Positions 15,932 to 25,208 are shown, counted from the first letter of the stretch. The stretch: 64,000 nt of DNA from Actinopolymorpha cephalotaxi (GCF_013408535.1 NZ_JACBZA010000001.1:6408850-6472849); one strand, 5' to 3'. Translations and numbers: made by a program. Notes: generated by a model not told the origin, from the letters alone.

Positions 15932-17539
15932 ATGCCTCATCTGGAAGTGGAACGCAAGTACGACGTCGAGCCGGACTTCGTCCTGCCGGATCTGTCCTCG
16001 GTCCCCGGAGCGGCCTCGGTCGACGAACCCGTCGAGCACGAGCTGGACGCGACCTACTACGACACCGACGAGCTGCACCTGTCCCGTCACGGGGTGACGC
16101 TTCGCCGGCGCACCGGCGGCCACGACGCGGGCTGGCACCTCAAGCGCCCGGCCGGCGCCGGGGGAGCGCCCGAGCATCACGGTGCGCGGACCGAGCTCAG
16201 AGCGCCGCTCGACGAGGGCGAACGCGCCGAACCAGCCGAGCCGCCCGCATCCTTCGCCGACGAGCTCCGCGCCCTGACCCGGGGGCATCCGCTGCGCCCG
16301 GTGGCAGGGATCCGCACCCGACGGCTGGACCGCGTCCTGCGTTCGGACTCCGGCCGCGCTCTCGCCGAGGTCAGCGACGACCACGTCACCGCGCACACCT
16401 ACGGCGACACGGTGACCACGAGCGAGTGGCGGGAGGTGGAGGTCGAGCTGGTCGAGGGTTCGGCCGACCTGCTCGACGCCGCCGAGCGGCTCCTGCTGGA
16501 CGCGGGCGCGCGACCGGCGGCGTTCGGGTCGAAGCTGGCCCGCACGCTCGACCTCCGGCGCGCGGGCGCCACGCGGACCGGCCGGCCGGCCGGGCGGACG
16601 CGGAGTGGGCCGGGCAGCGACGAGGAGCGTGCGTGGTCGGCAGTCGCTACGTACATCGCCGACCAGCGAGACGCGATCATCACCCTCGATCCCGGCGTAC
16701 GACATGGCGACCCCGAGGCGGTGCACAAGCTGCGCGTCGCCTGCCGCCGGCTGCGGAGCACGCTGCGCACCTTCCGGCCGTTCCTCGACCGTGCGCGCAC
16801 CGACCCTCTCGGCGTGGAGCTGCGCTGGCTCGCCGGCGAGCTGGGCCTGCTCCGCGACAGCCAGGTGCAGGCCGAGCGTCTGCGTGCCGCCATCGAGGCC
16901 GAGCCCACCGAGCTCGTGATCGGTCCGGTGGAACGCCGGATCGGCGACCACTTCGCGACCGAGGCCGGGCAGGCACGCCAGCGCGTCGCAGAGGCGCTGG
17001 ACAGCCCGCGATACTCCGCGCTGCTGGACAGCCTGGACGCACTGGTGGAAGCCACCGCCGGTCAGGAGGCCGCCGCGGCCGAGCTCCGCAAGCGGGCACG
17101 CAAGGCGCTACGCCGGGTCGACCGCCGGCTCGACCGCGCCGCCGCACTGTCCACCCGCCCCGCGGCCACGCCGTCGGTGATCCCGCCGCTTCCCGGTGTC
17201 GTGCGCGACCGGACCACCGCGCTGCACGAGGCGCGCAAGGCCGCCAAGCGGGCGCGTTACGCCGCGGAGGCGCTCACCGCCGTCGGCGGCAAGGACGCCC
17301 GCCGCCTTGTGAAGGACCTCAAGCGGCTGCAGACGGTGCTCGGCGCCCACCAGGACAGCGTCGTCGCCCGGCAGACTCTGCGTGAGGTCGGCGTACGCGC
17401 CCATCTCGACCACGAGAATGCCTTCACCTACGGCTTGTTGCACGCCCGCGAGCAGGCCGCCGCCGAACGCGTCCTCGCGGACCTGCCCGCGGTGGAGCGG
17501 ACGATCCGCCGCAAGAAGGCCAGGCGCTGGCTCGGCTGA
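15932..17539 (+). CDS. CYTH-CHAD domain protein (inorganic triphosphatase / polyphosphate-binding)
   Basis: 535 residues from the ATG at 15932 with GGAAGGGAG upstream. Residues 1-205 are a CYTH tunnel domain: it starts with the signature HLEVERKYDV (ExExK) and has TYYDTDELHL, TLRRRTGG, WHLKRP and SKLARTLDL. Residues 230-530 are a CHAD domain with repeated basic/histidine helices (PEAVHKLRVACRRLRSTLRTF, LHEARKAAKRARYAAEAL). CYTH domains hydrolyse triphosphates with divalent metal and CHAD domains bind polyphosphate granules, so a role in polyphosphate or tripolyphosphate metabolism is likely. It is monocistronic. Confidence 0.9.
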   Translation: MPHLEVERKYDVEPDFVLPDLSSVPGAASVDEPVEHELDATYYDTDELHLSRHGVTLRRRTGGHDAGWHLKRPAGAGGAPEHHGARTELRAPLDEGERAEPAEPPASFADELRALTRGHPLRPVAGIRTRRLDRVLRSDSGRALAEVSDDHVTAHTYGDTVTTSEWREVEVELVEGSADLLDAAERLLLDAGARPAAFGSKLARTLDLRRAGATRTGRPAGRTRSGPGSDEERAWSAVATYIADQRDAIITLDPGVRHGDPEAVHKLRVACRRLRSTLRTFRPFLDRARTDPLGVELRWLAGELGLLRDSQVQAERLRAAIEAEPTELVIGPVERRIGDHFATEAGQARQRVAEALDSPRYSALLDSLDALVEATAGQEAAAAELRKRARKALRRVDRRLDRAAALSTRPAATPSVIPPLPGVVRDRTTALHEARKAAKRARYAAEALTAVGGKDARRLVKDLKRLQTVLGAHQDSVVARQTLREVGVRAHLDHENAFTYGLLHAREQAAAERVLADLPAVERTIRRKKARRWLG

Positions 17540-17638
17540 CGCGGCAGCTCGCGTCGAGCACTCGCTCACTCCGCCGGGTGAGCCGAACCCCTCGCCGGGT
17601 GCACGCGCCCGAAGGCCGGCGCCGCGCATCGTCGGGGC

Positions 17639-18673
17639 ATGACCGACAGCCCTTCCGCGACCGCAGGACCGGCACCCAGGAGCCTGCCCAGAGGTGGACG
17701 CCGCCCGGCCTGGGCGCTGCTCGCGGCGTTCGTGTTCGCCGACGCCTATGCCATGCTCCGCCTCCTGTGGGCCACCGGTAGCCGGTGGGGTTACACCGCG
17801 TGCGACCGCACCGTTGAGCACACCGCCGGTCAGGCGGTCACCGGATGCGGCGCTTCCGGAGTGGAAGTCCTGCCGTTCTGGTCCGGATGGGGCGCGGTCG
17901 CCCTGTGCGCGGTCCTGGTCGCTGTCACCGCGCTCGGCGTCGCCCGGCCCGGACGAGTGGTGGCCGCCGGGTTGTGGGGGTGCGCCGCGGTTCTGGTCGC
18001 GTTGTCGTTCCCGGGGCACCTGGTGTTCGAGTTCGCCGCGGCGGCCGGCCACCCCACCGACTGGCGCGACCTCGCCAACCGCGTCGTGCTCCTCGCCGGC
18101 GGACTGCTGGTCGCGGCCGCGGCGGTAGCGGCGGTGCCCCGCGCGCAGGGGGTGCGACGCCCGGCCGGAGTTCGCCCGGCACCAAGGTGGTTGCGCGCCT
18201 GGGCCTACGCCGGGTGCGCCCTGCCGCTGCTCGGCTGGACGATGCCGCACACGCTGTGGCTGCTCGGCGTGCCGCTCGGGATCCCGGCGCGGATGCTGGC
18301 GGAGGTTCGCGAGGACATCAACGTCCCGATGGGTCTCGCCCTGTGCGGCCTACCGGCGCTCGGTGGCCTGCTCACCCTGGGACTCGCCGCCCGGTGGGGA
18401 CAGGAGTTCCCGCGCTGGGTGCCGCTGGTGGGCCGCCGCCGCGTTCCTCGGTTGCTCGCGCTGGTCCCGGCCGGCGTCGTCTCGGTGGCGCTGACGTCGT
18501 ACGGCGTGATCGGTCTGTCGATGATCGCCACCGCGCTCGTCGACGGGCAGACCACCTGGGCAGGGCTCGCGTCGGCGTGGGCCGTCACCGGCACCGAGGT
18601 GCTCTTCCTAGCCTGGGGCGTCGCCCTCGGCGTCGCCACCCTCGGCTATCACCGGCTGGCCCGCGCCCGCTGA
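17639..18673 (+). CDS. Polytopic membrane protein, unknown function
   Basis: 344 residues with about eight hydrophobic segments (for example LLAAFVFADAYAMLRLLW near residue 28, VALCAVLVAVTALGVA near 88, VLLAGGLLVAAAAVAAV near 150, AYAGCALPLLGWTMPH near 190). A conserved-looking loop PAWALLAAF...ATGSRWGYTACDR follows the first segment. The N-terminus is short and basic, so no signal peptide cleavage is expected. Homologues in other actinobacteria are annotated only as hypothetical membrane proteins. It follows the CYTH-CHAD gene by 99 bp and converges with xdhC. Confidence 0.75.
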   Translation: MTDSPSATAGPAPRSLPRGGRRPAWALLAAFVFADAYAMLRLLWATGSRWGYTACDRTVEHTAGQAVTGCGASGVEVLPFWSGWGAVALCAVLVAVTALGVARPGRVVAAGLWGCAAVLVALSFPGHLVFEFAAAAGHPTDWRDLANRVVLLAGGLLVAAAAVAAVPRAQGVRRPAGVRPAPRWLRAWAYAGCALPLLGWTMPHTLWLLGVPLGIPARMLAEVREDINVPMGLALCGLPALGGLLTLGLAARWGQEFPRWVPLVGRRRVPRLLALVPAGVVSVALTSYGVIGLSMIATALVDGQTTWAGLASAWAVTGTEVLFLAWGVALGVATLGYHRLARAR

Positions 18674-18693
18674 GGCCTGCCTAGTCATCGCGG

Positions 18694-19833
18694 TCAGTGC
18701 GGGGACGGCCGGTCGTGGATCGGGCCGTCGGTGTGGGTGAGCCGCCGCCCGGTTCCTCCGCGGCGGCAGGCGACGATCTCCGCCGCGACCGAGATCGCGG
18801 TCTCCGCCGGCGTACGGCCACCGAGGTCGAGCCCGATCGGGGCGGACAGCCGGCGCAACTCGGCCTCGGTGAACCCGCGCTCGCGAAGCCGTGCCAGTCG
18901 GTCGTCGGCCGTCCGCCGGCTGCCGAGCAGGCCCACGTAGGCCGCCGGGCCACGCAGCGCGACCTCGAGCAACGGCACGTCGAACCTCGGGTCGTGGGTG
19001 AGTACGCAGATCACGGTGCGCCGGTCGAGCCGACCGGCGGCGGCCTCGCGCGCGAGGTACCTGTGCGGCCAGTCGACGACCACCTCGGCCGCGTCGGGCA
19101 CCCGCTCGGCGGTGGCGAAGACCGGCCGGGCGTCGCAGACCGTCACGCGGTAGCCGAGGAACGCGCCGGCCGAACTCACCGCGGCGGCGAAGTCGGTGGC
19201 GCCGAAGACGAGCATCCGGGCCGGCGGGAGGTACGCCTGGACGAGCATGCTGAGCGGCTCGGTGTGCGGCGCCGTCGAAAGCTGCCGGATCCCGGACTCG
19301 CCCGCGGCCAGCATCGCGCGTACCTCGGTGAGCAGGGCCGGCGCCGCCTGCGCGTCCGGCGTGGGCAGCGAACCGTACGTGCTCTCGGCACCGACGAGCA
19401 GCCGGGTTCCGGCCGGCTCGGCACCGCTGACCACGGTCACGGCCGCCACCGGCTCCGGCGTACGAACGGCCGCGTCGAGCCGGTGGAGCAGCGTCGCGTC
19501 GGCGGACTCGACCAGCACCTCGATGGTCCCGCCGCAGGTCAGGCCGGCCGCGAAGGCGTCCTCGTCGCTGACGGCGTACCGGTCGAGGACTGCCCGGCCG
19601 GTGTCCAGGACCGCCAGCGCCCGCTCGTACACCGCGGCCTCGACGCAGCCGCCGGACACGCTGCCGGCCACCGCGCCGTCCGCGGCGACGGCCATCGCCG
19701 CGCCGACGTCGCGGGGAGCGCTGTCGAAGGTCGCCACCACCGTCGCCACCGCGCACCGGCGGCCGGCGTCCAGCCAGCCCAGCACGACCGGCAGGAGATC
19801 GCGGAGGTCGCCGTGCCCGCCAGTCCCGCTCAT
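18694..19833 (-). CDS. xdhC: XdhC-family protein (molybdenum cofactor insertion/sulfuration)
   Basis: 379 residues from the ATG at 19833 behind GGGGG. The XdhC N-domain carries the SGGCVEAAVYE motif, whose cysteine is the conserved one, near residue 60, preceded by VATFDSAPRDVGAAMAV. The C-terminal Rossmann domain shows MLVFGATDFAAAVSSAGAFLG, VVVDWPHRYLA, VICVLTHDPRFDVPLLEVAL, YVGLLGSRRT and PIGLDLGGRTPAETAISVAAEIVA. XdhC proteins load sulfurated molybdenum cofactor into xanthine dehydrogenase-like enzymes. No xdhAB or coxMSL genes are in the window, so the partner enzyme must be elsewhere. Confidence 0.9.
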   Translation of the reverse strand: MSGTGGHGDLRDLLPVVLGWLDAGRRCAVATVVATFDSAPRDVGAAMAVAADGAVAGSVSGGCVEAAVYERALAVLDTGRAVLDRYAVSDEDAFAAGLTCGGTIEVLVESADATLLHRLDAAVRTPEPVAAVTVVSGAEPAGTRLLVGAESTYGSLPTPDAQAAPALLTEVRAMLAAGESGIRQLSTAPHTEPLSMLVQAYLPPARMLVFGATDFAAAVSSAGAFLGYRVTVCDARPVFATAERVPDAAEVVVDWPHRYLAREAAAGRLDRRTVICVLTHDPRFDVPLLEVALRGPAAYVGLLGSRRTADDRLARLRERGFTEAELRRLSAPIGLDLGGRTPAETAISVAAEIVACRRGGTGRRLTHTDGPIHDRPSPH

Positions 19834-19863
19834 CCCCCGATCATCGCGCGTCTCGGGCACGAA

Positions 19864-19909
19864 CGAAGCCTCCCGCCCCGAGGCGTACGCCAAGGGCCGG
19901 GAGGCTTCG
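19864..19909 (-). terminator. Hairpin terminator of the aldo/keto reductase gene
   Basis: CGAAGCCTCCCG (19864-19875) pairs perfectly with CGGGAGGCTTCG (19898-19909), a 12-bp stem with a 22-base loop. It lies 32 bp after the stop of the reductase gene and in front of xdhC. There is no U-tract, which is usual for high-GC actinobacteria. Confidence 0.6.
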
Positions 19910-19941
19910 ATGGTGCGAGGAACCCAGTCAGGTACGGCGAC

Positions 19942-20904
19942 CTACCAGGCGTAGTCCTCGGGCGCGGTGCGGTGACCGGGGAAGATCTCGTTCAGCCGGT
20001 CGAGCGCCTTGTCGTCCAGCCGGACGTCCAGCGCGCGCTCGGCGGCGTCGAGCTGCTCCATCGTGCGCGGCCCGATGATCGGCGCGGTCACCGCGGGCTG
20101 TGCGAGCAGCCAGGCCAGCGCCACGTCACCGGGCTCGTGACCGAGCTCGGCGGCGAGGTTCTCGTACGCCTCCAGCTGCGGCCGGTGCTTCTGGATCGCC
20201 TCGGCCTGCTGGCGGCGCTTGCCCTCGTTCTCCTTGCGGAGGACACCACCGAGCAGCCCACCGGCCAGCGGCGACCACGGGATCACGCCGAGGCCGTAGT
20301 GCTGGGCGGCGGGGAGCACCTCGAGCTCGACCGCGCGGGCGAGCAGGCTGTACTTCGACTGCTCGCTGACCAGGCCGACGAAGTTGCGGCGAGCCGCCGC
20401 TTCCTGGGCCTGGGCGATGTGCCAGCCGGCGAAGTTGCTGCTGCCGACGTAGAGGATCTTGCCCTGCTGGACGGCCACGTCGAGGGCCTGCCAGATCTCC
20501 TCCCACGGCGTCTGCCGGTCGATGTGGTGGAACTGGTACAGGTCGATGTAGTCCGTCTGCAGCCGCTTGAGGCTGGCGTCGAGCGCGCGGCGGAGGTTCA
20601 GTGCGGACAGCCGGCCCTCGTTCGGCCAGTCGCCCATGTCGCCGTAGACCTTGGTGGCCAGCACGGTGCGCTCGCGGCGGCCGCCGCCCTGCGCGAACCA
20701 GCTGCCGACGATCGTCTCGGTGTTGCCCTTGTTGTCCTGACCGCCGTAGACGTTGGCGGTGTCGAAGAAGTTGACGCCCTTGTCGTGGGCGGCGTCCATG
20801 ATCGCGTGCGAGTCAGCCTCTGTCGTGTGCGGCCCGAAGTTCATCGTGCCCAGGCAGAGGCGGCTGACCTTGAGGCCGGTACGACCGAGGTGAGTGAATT
20901 CCAT
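19942..20904 (-). CDS. Aldo/keto reductase
   Basis: 320 residues from the ATG at 20904, or 323 from the in-frame ATG at 20913; ribosome sites do not decide between them. The (alpha/beta)8 NADPH-dependent fold starts MEFTHLGRTGLKVSRLCLGTM. The catalytic tetrad residues are in GVNFFDTANVYGG (D, Y), VLATKVYGDMGD (K) and DLYQFHHIDR (H). The nucleotide-binding end is IIGPRTMEQLDAAERAL. It is of the AKR11/YhdN-like class that reduces small aldehydes and ketones. It has its own terminator and stands alone. Confidence 0.9.
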   Translation of the reverse strand: MEFTHLGRTGLKVSRLCLGTMNFGPHTTEADSHAIMDAAHDKGVNFFDTANVYGGQDNKGNTETIVGSWFAQGGGRRERTVLATKVYGDMGDWPNEGRLSALNLRRALDASLKRLQTDYIDLYQFHHIDRQTPWEEIWQALDVAVQQGKILYVGSSNFAGWHIAQAQEAAARRNFVGLVSEQSKYSLLARAVELEVLPAAQHYGLGVIPWSPLAGGLLGGVLRKENEGKRRQQAEAIQKHRPQLEAYENLAAELGHEPGDVALAWLLAQPAVTAPIIGPRTMEQLDAAERALDVRLDDKALDRLNEIFPGHRTAPEDYAW

Positions 20905-21027
20905 GCTCTCCATCCTGTAAGCCGGGCGGACAGCCGTCCAACAGCAGAATCCGCTGAGTTTGAGCACCCAGACCGATCAATCGGGCGTACGGCCGGGTGC
21001 CGGGTTGCCGGGTTGCCGGGTGCCGGG

Positions 21028-22071
21028 TCAGCTCAGGCCGCCCACGCGCGTGGCGTTGGCCTGGGCGGTCAGGGCCAGCTCGGTCGCGGTGAGGACCAGC
21101 TCCTGCGGAATCGCGGTGTCGCCGCGCCGCACCACGTCGTCGAGGATGGCCGGGAAGTACGGCAGCTCGACGTCGTCGCTCTGGAGGTACTGCGTGTCCT
21201 TGCCGTTCACGAGGAAGAGGTGGTCGCCGCCGGGCCGGCCGAGCAGGTCGATGTTCTTGCGTACCTCGAGGTAGCCCTCGGTCCCGAGCACGGTGAGCCG
21301 GCCGTCGCCCCAGACCCCAAGCCCGTCAGGGGTGTACCAGTCGACCCGGGCATAGCCGTGGGCGTGCGGGCTGCGCAGGACGACCTCGCCGAAGTCCTCG
21401 AACTGGGGGTACTCCGGGTGGGCGAAGTTGCCGACCGTGGACGACACCACCTCCGCGCTGGTCGAGCCGGTCAGGTAGAGGAACTGGTCGACCTGGTGGG
21501 AGGCGATGTCGGCGAGGATCCCGCCGGCCAGCCCCGGGTCGAACGTCCACGACGGTCGGGTGTGCGGCCGCAGGTGGTGCGGGCCGGTTCCCATGGTCTG
21601 GACGACCTGGCCGATCGCGCCCTCCTCGATCAGCCGACGGGCGTGCACGGTCGCCCTGGACGCGGTGCGCTCGGAGAACGCCACCGACCAGAAACGTCCG
21701 GTCTCGGCCACCGCGGTCCGCACCTCGGCGAGCTGGTCCAGGGTGATGGCGCCCGGCTTGTCGGTCACCACGTCCTTGCCGTTGCGCATCGCCGCGACCG
21801 CGATCTCGGTCCGGCGCGCGGGGACGGCAGCGGTGACGATCAGCGCGATGTCGGGGTCGGTGAGGAGCTCGTCCGCCTCGGCGACGCGGGGGATGTGCGG
21901 AGCCCGCTCGGCCAGCGCCGCCGTGTGCGGGGTGTCGGTCTCACTCCACAGCCCGGCGCACTCCGCACCCGCCCCGATCAGGCCGTGCACGAGGCCGAGG
22001 ATGTGACCGTGGTCGAGGCCGACGGCGGCGAACTTCAACGGCTTTGTCGTACGGGAGTCGGTGCTCGTCAT
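21028..22071 (-). CDS. Gfo/Idh/MocA-family NAD(P)-dependent oxidoreductase
   Basis: 347 residues from the ATG at 22071. The Rossmann domain begins LKFAAVGLDHGHILGLVHGL, unusual in having LDHGH in place of GxGxxG, which marks a subgroup of the family. GKDVVTDKPGAITLDQLAEV contains the catalytic EKP-type lysine (DKP here). The C-terminal domain contains AGGILADIASHQVDQFLYLTG, with the conserved histidine, and ends in LTAQANATRVGG. Such enzymes act on sugars or cyclitols. No sugar transporter is next to it. A run of imperfect GCCGGGTT copies follows the gene at 20994-21028. Confidence 0.88.
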   Translation of the reverse strand: MTSTDSRTTKPLKFAAVGLDHGHILGLVHGLIGAGAECAGLWSETDTPHTAALAERAPHIPRVAEADELLTDPDIALIVTAAVPARRTEIAVAAMRNGKDVVTDKPGAITLDQLAEVRTAVAETGRFWSVAFSERTASRATVHARRLIEEGAIGQVVQTMGTGPHHLRPHTRPSWTFDPGLAGGILADIASHQVDQFLYLTGSTSAEVVSSTVGNFAHPEYPQFEDFGEVVLRSPHAHGYARVDWYTPDGLGVWGDGRLTVLGTEGYLEVRKNIDLLGRPGGDHLFLVNGKDTQYLQSDDVELPYFPAILDDVVRRGDTAIPQELVLTATELALTAQANATRVGGLS

Positions 22072-22135
22072 GCGTCCACCATTCCACGCCGGCCGCGGCG
22101 GCCGGGAGTCCTACCGAACGGAACGCCGCCGTCGG

Positions 22136-22528
22136 TCAGCGGACTGTCCGCAGCGCCGCCGCGAGATGGAGGGTGATCTCGCGGCGGCAGATCTCAGCCG
22201 GCCGGGTGGTGTCCACCACCATTCGTACATCGGTACGAGGCTGGTAGTGGCGTGCGGTCCGGCGAACTTCCTCCCAGTCTGGATACGACCATCCGGGCAG
22301 GTCACACCTCCGAGATTCCACTCGCCGTCGGTGTTCCACGGTGTCCGGGCACGCGGTCTCGATGACGAGGTGGCGGGCGTACGCACTCAGGCCGTTGCGG
22401 CGCATCGCGTTCTCGATCTCGTCGATGCGCAGCCACACCGCGCCGCTGTGGTCGGCAAGGTGCCGCGCCAGGGTCGACTTGCCCGTCCCGGGCAGGCCGC
22501 CGAACTCGACAAGGGTTCCCGCGGTCAT
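22136..22528 (-). CDS. AAA-family P-loop kinase, apparently with internal deletion
   Basis: 130 residues from the ATG at 22528. The N-terminus has a good Walker A, VEFGGLPGTGKSTLARHLAD, and WLRIDEIENAMRRNGL. The C-terminus has HLVIETACPDTVEHRRRVESR and the tail DVRMVVDTTRP of the AAA_33 kinase family. Family members are about 165-175 residues long. Here the segment between helix 2 and the LVIE strand, which normally holds a strand for the conserved DxxN/D region and the substrate site, is missing while the frame is kept (the junction is at NGLSAYA/RHLVIE). It may be non-functional. Its neighbours are also degraded. Confidence 0.7.
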   Translation of the reverse strand: MTAGTLVEFGGLPGTGKSTLARHLADHSGAVWLRIDEIENAMRRNGLSAYARHLVIETACPDTVEHRRRVESRRCDLPGWSYPDWEEVRRTARHYQPRTDVRMVVDTTRPAEICRREITLHLAAALRTVR

Positions 22529-22545
22529 TCGACCACCAGCCTTTC

Positions 22546-22905
22546 GGTACGACCCGCGACCTCAGCGCGACCGCAGCCCGCAAGGCCATCGTGGAGCAGA
22601 CTTGTCGTTTCTGGCATGCGGAGCGCGTCGTCCTACGGCCCCTCTTCGGTCTGGCCGCGGTGGACCGTGAGGTGGCCGTCAGGCTGGCCGAACGTGAGAA
22701 GTGGCGAGGTGACCAGTTGGCGAAGCTACTCGGCCGGCTCGCCGCGGAGAAGGACGCCGAGGTGGCGATCGATCCGGTATCCGTTCTTGCCGGAGTCGTC
22801 GCGGTTACCTCGTTCCCCATGTACGACGCGTTGGGCGTCCTGGCCGACGACCCCGCACGTGCGGCCGGGCTGGTGGAACACCTGGTGATCAGCCTGACCG
22901 GCTGA
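22546..22905 (+). pseudogene. TetR-family regulator remnant, C-terminal half only
   Basis: The open frame TTRDLSATAARKAIVEQTCRF to LVEHLVISLTG looks like the ligand-binding half of a TetR regulator (RKAIVEQTCRFWHAERVV, RPLFGLAAVDREVAVRLAER, EKWRGDQLAKLLGRL). No helix-turn-helix is encoded upstream, because that DNA belongs to the kinase gene on the other strand, and there is no start codon with a ribosome site near 22546. An internal GTG at 22591 would give 104 residues. I read it as the surviving 3' part of a gene lost in a deletion that may also have damaged the kinase. Confidence 0.6.
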
Positions 22906-23014
22906 ACGCAAGGAAGGATTGACAGTCGTACGAAGACGCACATACGGGAAGACGTCTCGCGACGAAACGCGCGGGATCACCGGCAGTGCTCGGCCGAGCG
23001 GTCAGGGCTTGCCG

Positions 23015-23782
23015 TCAGGACAGCGGCAGCCAGCGGAGTACGTCCTGGATCTTGCGGTCCCACAGACCCCACTCGTGCTCGCCGGGCTCGAACTCCACGG
23101 TGACGGGCACATCGAGGCGGCGCGCGGCGTCCACGAACGCGTGGTTGTGGGCCATCAGGCCGTCCTCGGTGCCGCACGAGACGTGCAGGGCCGGGAGTTG
23201 CTGCCCCGACTTCGCCCCCTGCTCGAGCAACCACAGCAGGTCGTTGTCGGTGCCGCTCACCTCGTCGCCGAAGACCCGGTCGATGAGTTCGGGGCGGTTC
23301 TCCCGCATACCCGGGTTGGCCACGTCCAGCGCCCCGGACAGGCTGGCCGCCGCCGCGAAGCGTTCCGGCTGGCGCAAGGCCCACTTGACGGCGCCGTACC
23401 CGCCCATCGACAGGCCGGCGACGAACGTGTCCTCCCGCCGGTCGGACACCCGGAAGAACCGGCCGACGAGCGACGGAAGCTCCTCGGACAGGAACGTCCA
23501 GTAGCGGTTGCCGTGCGCCTCGTCGGCGTAGAAGCTGCGGTGCACCGCCGGCATGACGACGGCGAGGCCGAGCGTGGAGACGTAGCGCTCGATGGACGTA
23601 CGCCGCAGCCAGATGGTGTCGTCGTCGCTGAGGCCGTGCAGGAGGTAGAGGACGGGGGCACCGCCTTCGCGGGCCGCGCCGGACATCCCGATCTGGGTGG
23701 TCGTCTCCTGCGGCAGAATCACCGTCATCGAGGTACTGAGCTGGAGTGCCTCGGAATAGAAGTCGCAACGCATCAACGCCAT
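23015..23782 (-). CDS. Esterase of the EstA/FrmB (esterase D-like) family
   Basis: 255 residues from the ATG at 23782, with AAGGA upstream. The alpha/beta hydrolase fold is plain: [18 protein letters not shown] (oxyanion region), [21 protein letters not shown] (nucleophilic serine in GLSMGG, residue about 123), [14 protein letters not shown] (acid) and [16 protein letters not shown] (histidine). Close relatives are tributyrin esterases and S-formylglutathione hydrolases; cytosolic, since no signal peptide is present. The gene has an upstream hairpin that may terminate the preceding small gene. Confidence 0.9.
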   Translation of the reverse strand: MALMRCDFYSEALQLSTSMTVILPQETTTQIGMSGAAREGGAPVLYLLHGLSDDDTIWLRRTSIERYVSTLGLAVVMPAVHRSFYADEAHGNRYWTFLSEELPSLVGRFFRVSDRREDTFVAGLSMGGYGAVKWALRQPERFAAAASLSGALDVANPGMRENRPELIDRVFGDEVSGTDNDLLWLLEQGAKSGQQLPALHVSCGTEDGLMAHNHAFVDAARRLDVPVTVEFEPGEHEWGLWDRKIQDVLRWLPLS

Positions 23783-23818
23783 GGGCGGAGATCCTTCACT
23801 GTGGCCGGAAAACGCATC

Positions 23819-23850
23819 GCCGGCAGCCTTCCCGATGGAAGGCTGCCGGC
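23819..23850 (-). terminator. Perfect 14-bp hairpin terminator
   Basis: GCCGGCAGCCTTCC (23819-23832) and GGAAGGCTGCCGGC (23837-23850) pair fully around a CGAT loop. Read on the minus strand it is followed by GATGCGTTTT, so it should terminate transcripts of the small membrane protein gene. It lies 36 bp before the esterase start. Confidence 0.75.
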
Positions 23851-23961
23851 GCAACGGCCGAACCCGGCCGCCCCGGGCGCGGTGTGCGCGCGGGGCTGCC
23901 GGTTGGCTCAGAACCTGTCGGAGCTAATGGAACCGCTCCGGGCCAGAACCGGTGTTGCGGG

Positions 23962-24117
23962 TCAGAACCAGACCTTCCGGCCACCGACCGGACGCCCGAT
24001 GGCGCCGAGGATGAACAGCACCACGCCGATGACCAGCAGGATGATGCCGATAGTCGAGAGGATCGAAATGCCCAGGGCGAAGCCCAGGATCGTGAGGATA
24101 ATGCCGAGGATGATCAC
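23962..24117 (-). CDS. DUF6131-like small hydrophobic protein
   Basis: 51 residues from a GTG at 24117, with GAGG 11 bp upstream. It is almost wholly hydrophobic: IILGIILTILGFALGISIL, a short turn STIG, IILLVIGVVLFILGAIG, and then a basic tail RPVGGRKVWF. This is two membrane helices and a cytosolic tail, matching the small DUF6131 proteins found in streptomycetes and relatives, often in several copies per genome. Function unknown; some are stress-induced. A clear hairpin follows downstream. Confidence 0.8.
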   Translation of the reverse strand: MIILGIILTILGFALGISILSTIGIILLVIGVVLFILGAIGRPVGGRKVWF

Positions 24118-24319
24118 AGTGACTGCCTCATCTTTTCTAGGGGGTCACCGGGCGGGCGGCTATCCGATCCGCACCGGGGTTTTCGGTGCTGCAGCGTAGC
24201 GGTCTTCCGGGGCTGTGTCCGGGAACCGTTTCCGTACCGTGATCAAGTCTTCGTCAATGGCCGCAATACGACGTCCGGATGTCACGCCGTAGCCAGACGT
24301 GCGCACACTGTGCTTCGGT

Positions 24320-25104
24320 GAGAAAACGATCTTGACGCCGGAGTCCGGGTCGGGGCGACCAACCGGTTCGGGTTCTCCCGGACAGCCACCGCCCTGGGCA
24401 CCGGCTACCGCGACGTGATCGACATCTTCGACGCCGCCCGCGCCGCCCGTACGCCCACGTTGTTCGGCGCGACCACCCTGCTGCGGGAGGACACGTCGCT
24501 GGTGACGGACCGGCGGGTGCGGACGCTGTACCCGCCGTGGAAGTACGCCGGACTGCAGGCCACCGCGCGGACCGCGCGGGACACCGACCAGACCGTCGCG
24601 CGGGAGAACCTCGCCCGGCAGGTGGCGCAGGTAGCGGCGATGCTGCGCGGCGGCGGGGTGGTGATCACCGGCACCGACTCGCCGATCGCGAACCGCGCGG
24701 TCAGCACCCACCTGAACCTCCGCGCGATGGTGAAGTACCCCGTCTCGCCGTACGACGCGCTGACCACGGCGACGAGGGCGCCGGGTGAGTTCCTCGGCGA
24801 GCCGCTCGGCACCGTGCGCCCTGGCACGTACGCCGACCTGGTGGTGCTCGGCGGCGACCCGCTCGCCGACATCACCGCCGCGGCGGACGTACGCCAGGTC
24901 ATGTGCAACGGCGAGCTGTTCGACGTCGACGGTCTCCTCGCACCGTTCGTGTCCGGCGCGGCCGGCGAGCGCCTGCGGGCGCGGTCCCGCCCTGTCAGCC
25001 GGCTGGCCGACCCGGTGCCGGACCCGCCGGCGAACCGGCGGTACTGGTGGCACGACCCGCACTACGTCGAGGAGAGCCGGCACACCTGCTGCCAGGAGTC
25101 GTGA
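24320..25104 (+). pseudogene. Amidohydrolase-family protein, N-terminally truncated
   Basis: The frame after the TGA at 24319 encodes GVRVGATNRFGFSRTATAL, ATTLLREDTSLVTDRRVRTLYPPW, GGGVVITGTDSPIANRAVSTHL, DALTTATRAPGEFLGEPLGTV and GTYADLVVLGGDPLADITAA. This is the last 260 residues of a large TolB-propeller/amidohydrolase protein of about 1,000 residues. The catalytic TDSP aspartate is kept, but the metal-binding HxH and the whole propeller are gone. There is no ribosome site or start codon at the beginning; internal GTG at 24415 would give 229 residues. I treat it as a relic. Confidence 0.7.
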
Positions 25105-25208
25105 CCCTGTGACCCTGTGGCCTGGCCGTTCGCCGCCGTGATCCCACGACGCGGGAACAAATCTTGCGAAATGTCGAATCTCCGGACAACTTCCCGGGGG
25201 TGCCGGTG

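Noticed and set aside
18697..22176. A 1,159-codon open frame on the plus strand
   Set aside because: It lies antisense to XdhC, an aldo/keto reductase and a Gfo/Idh gene, all with clear motifs; the long frame results from the high GC content.
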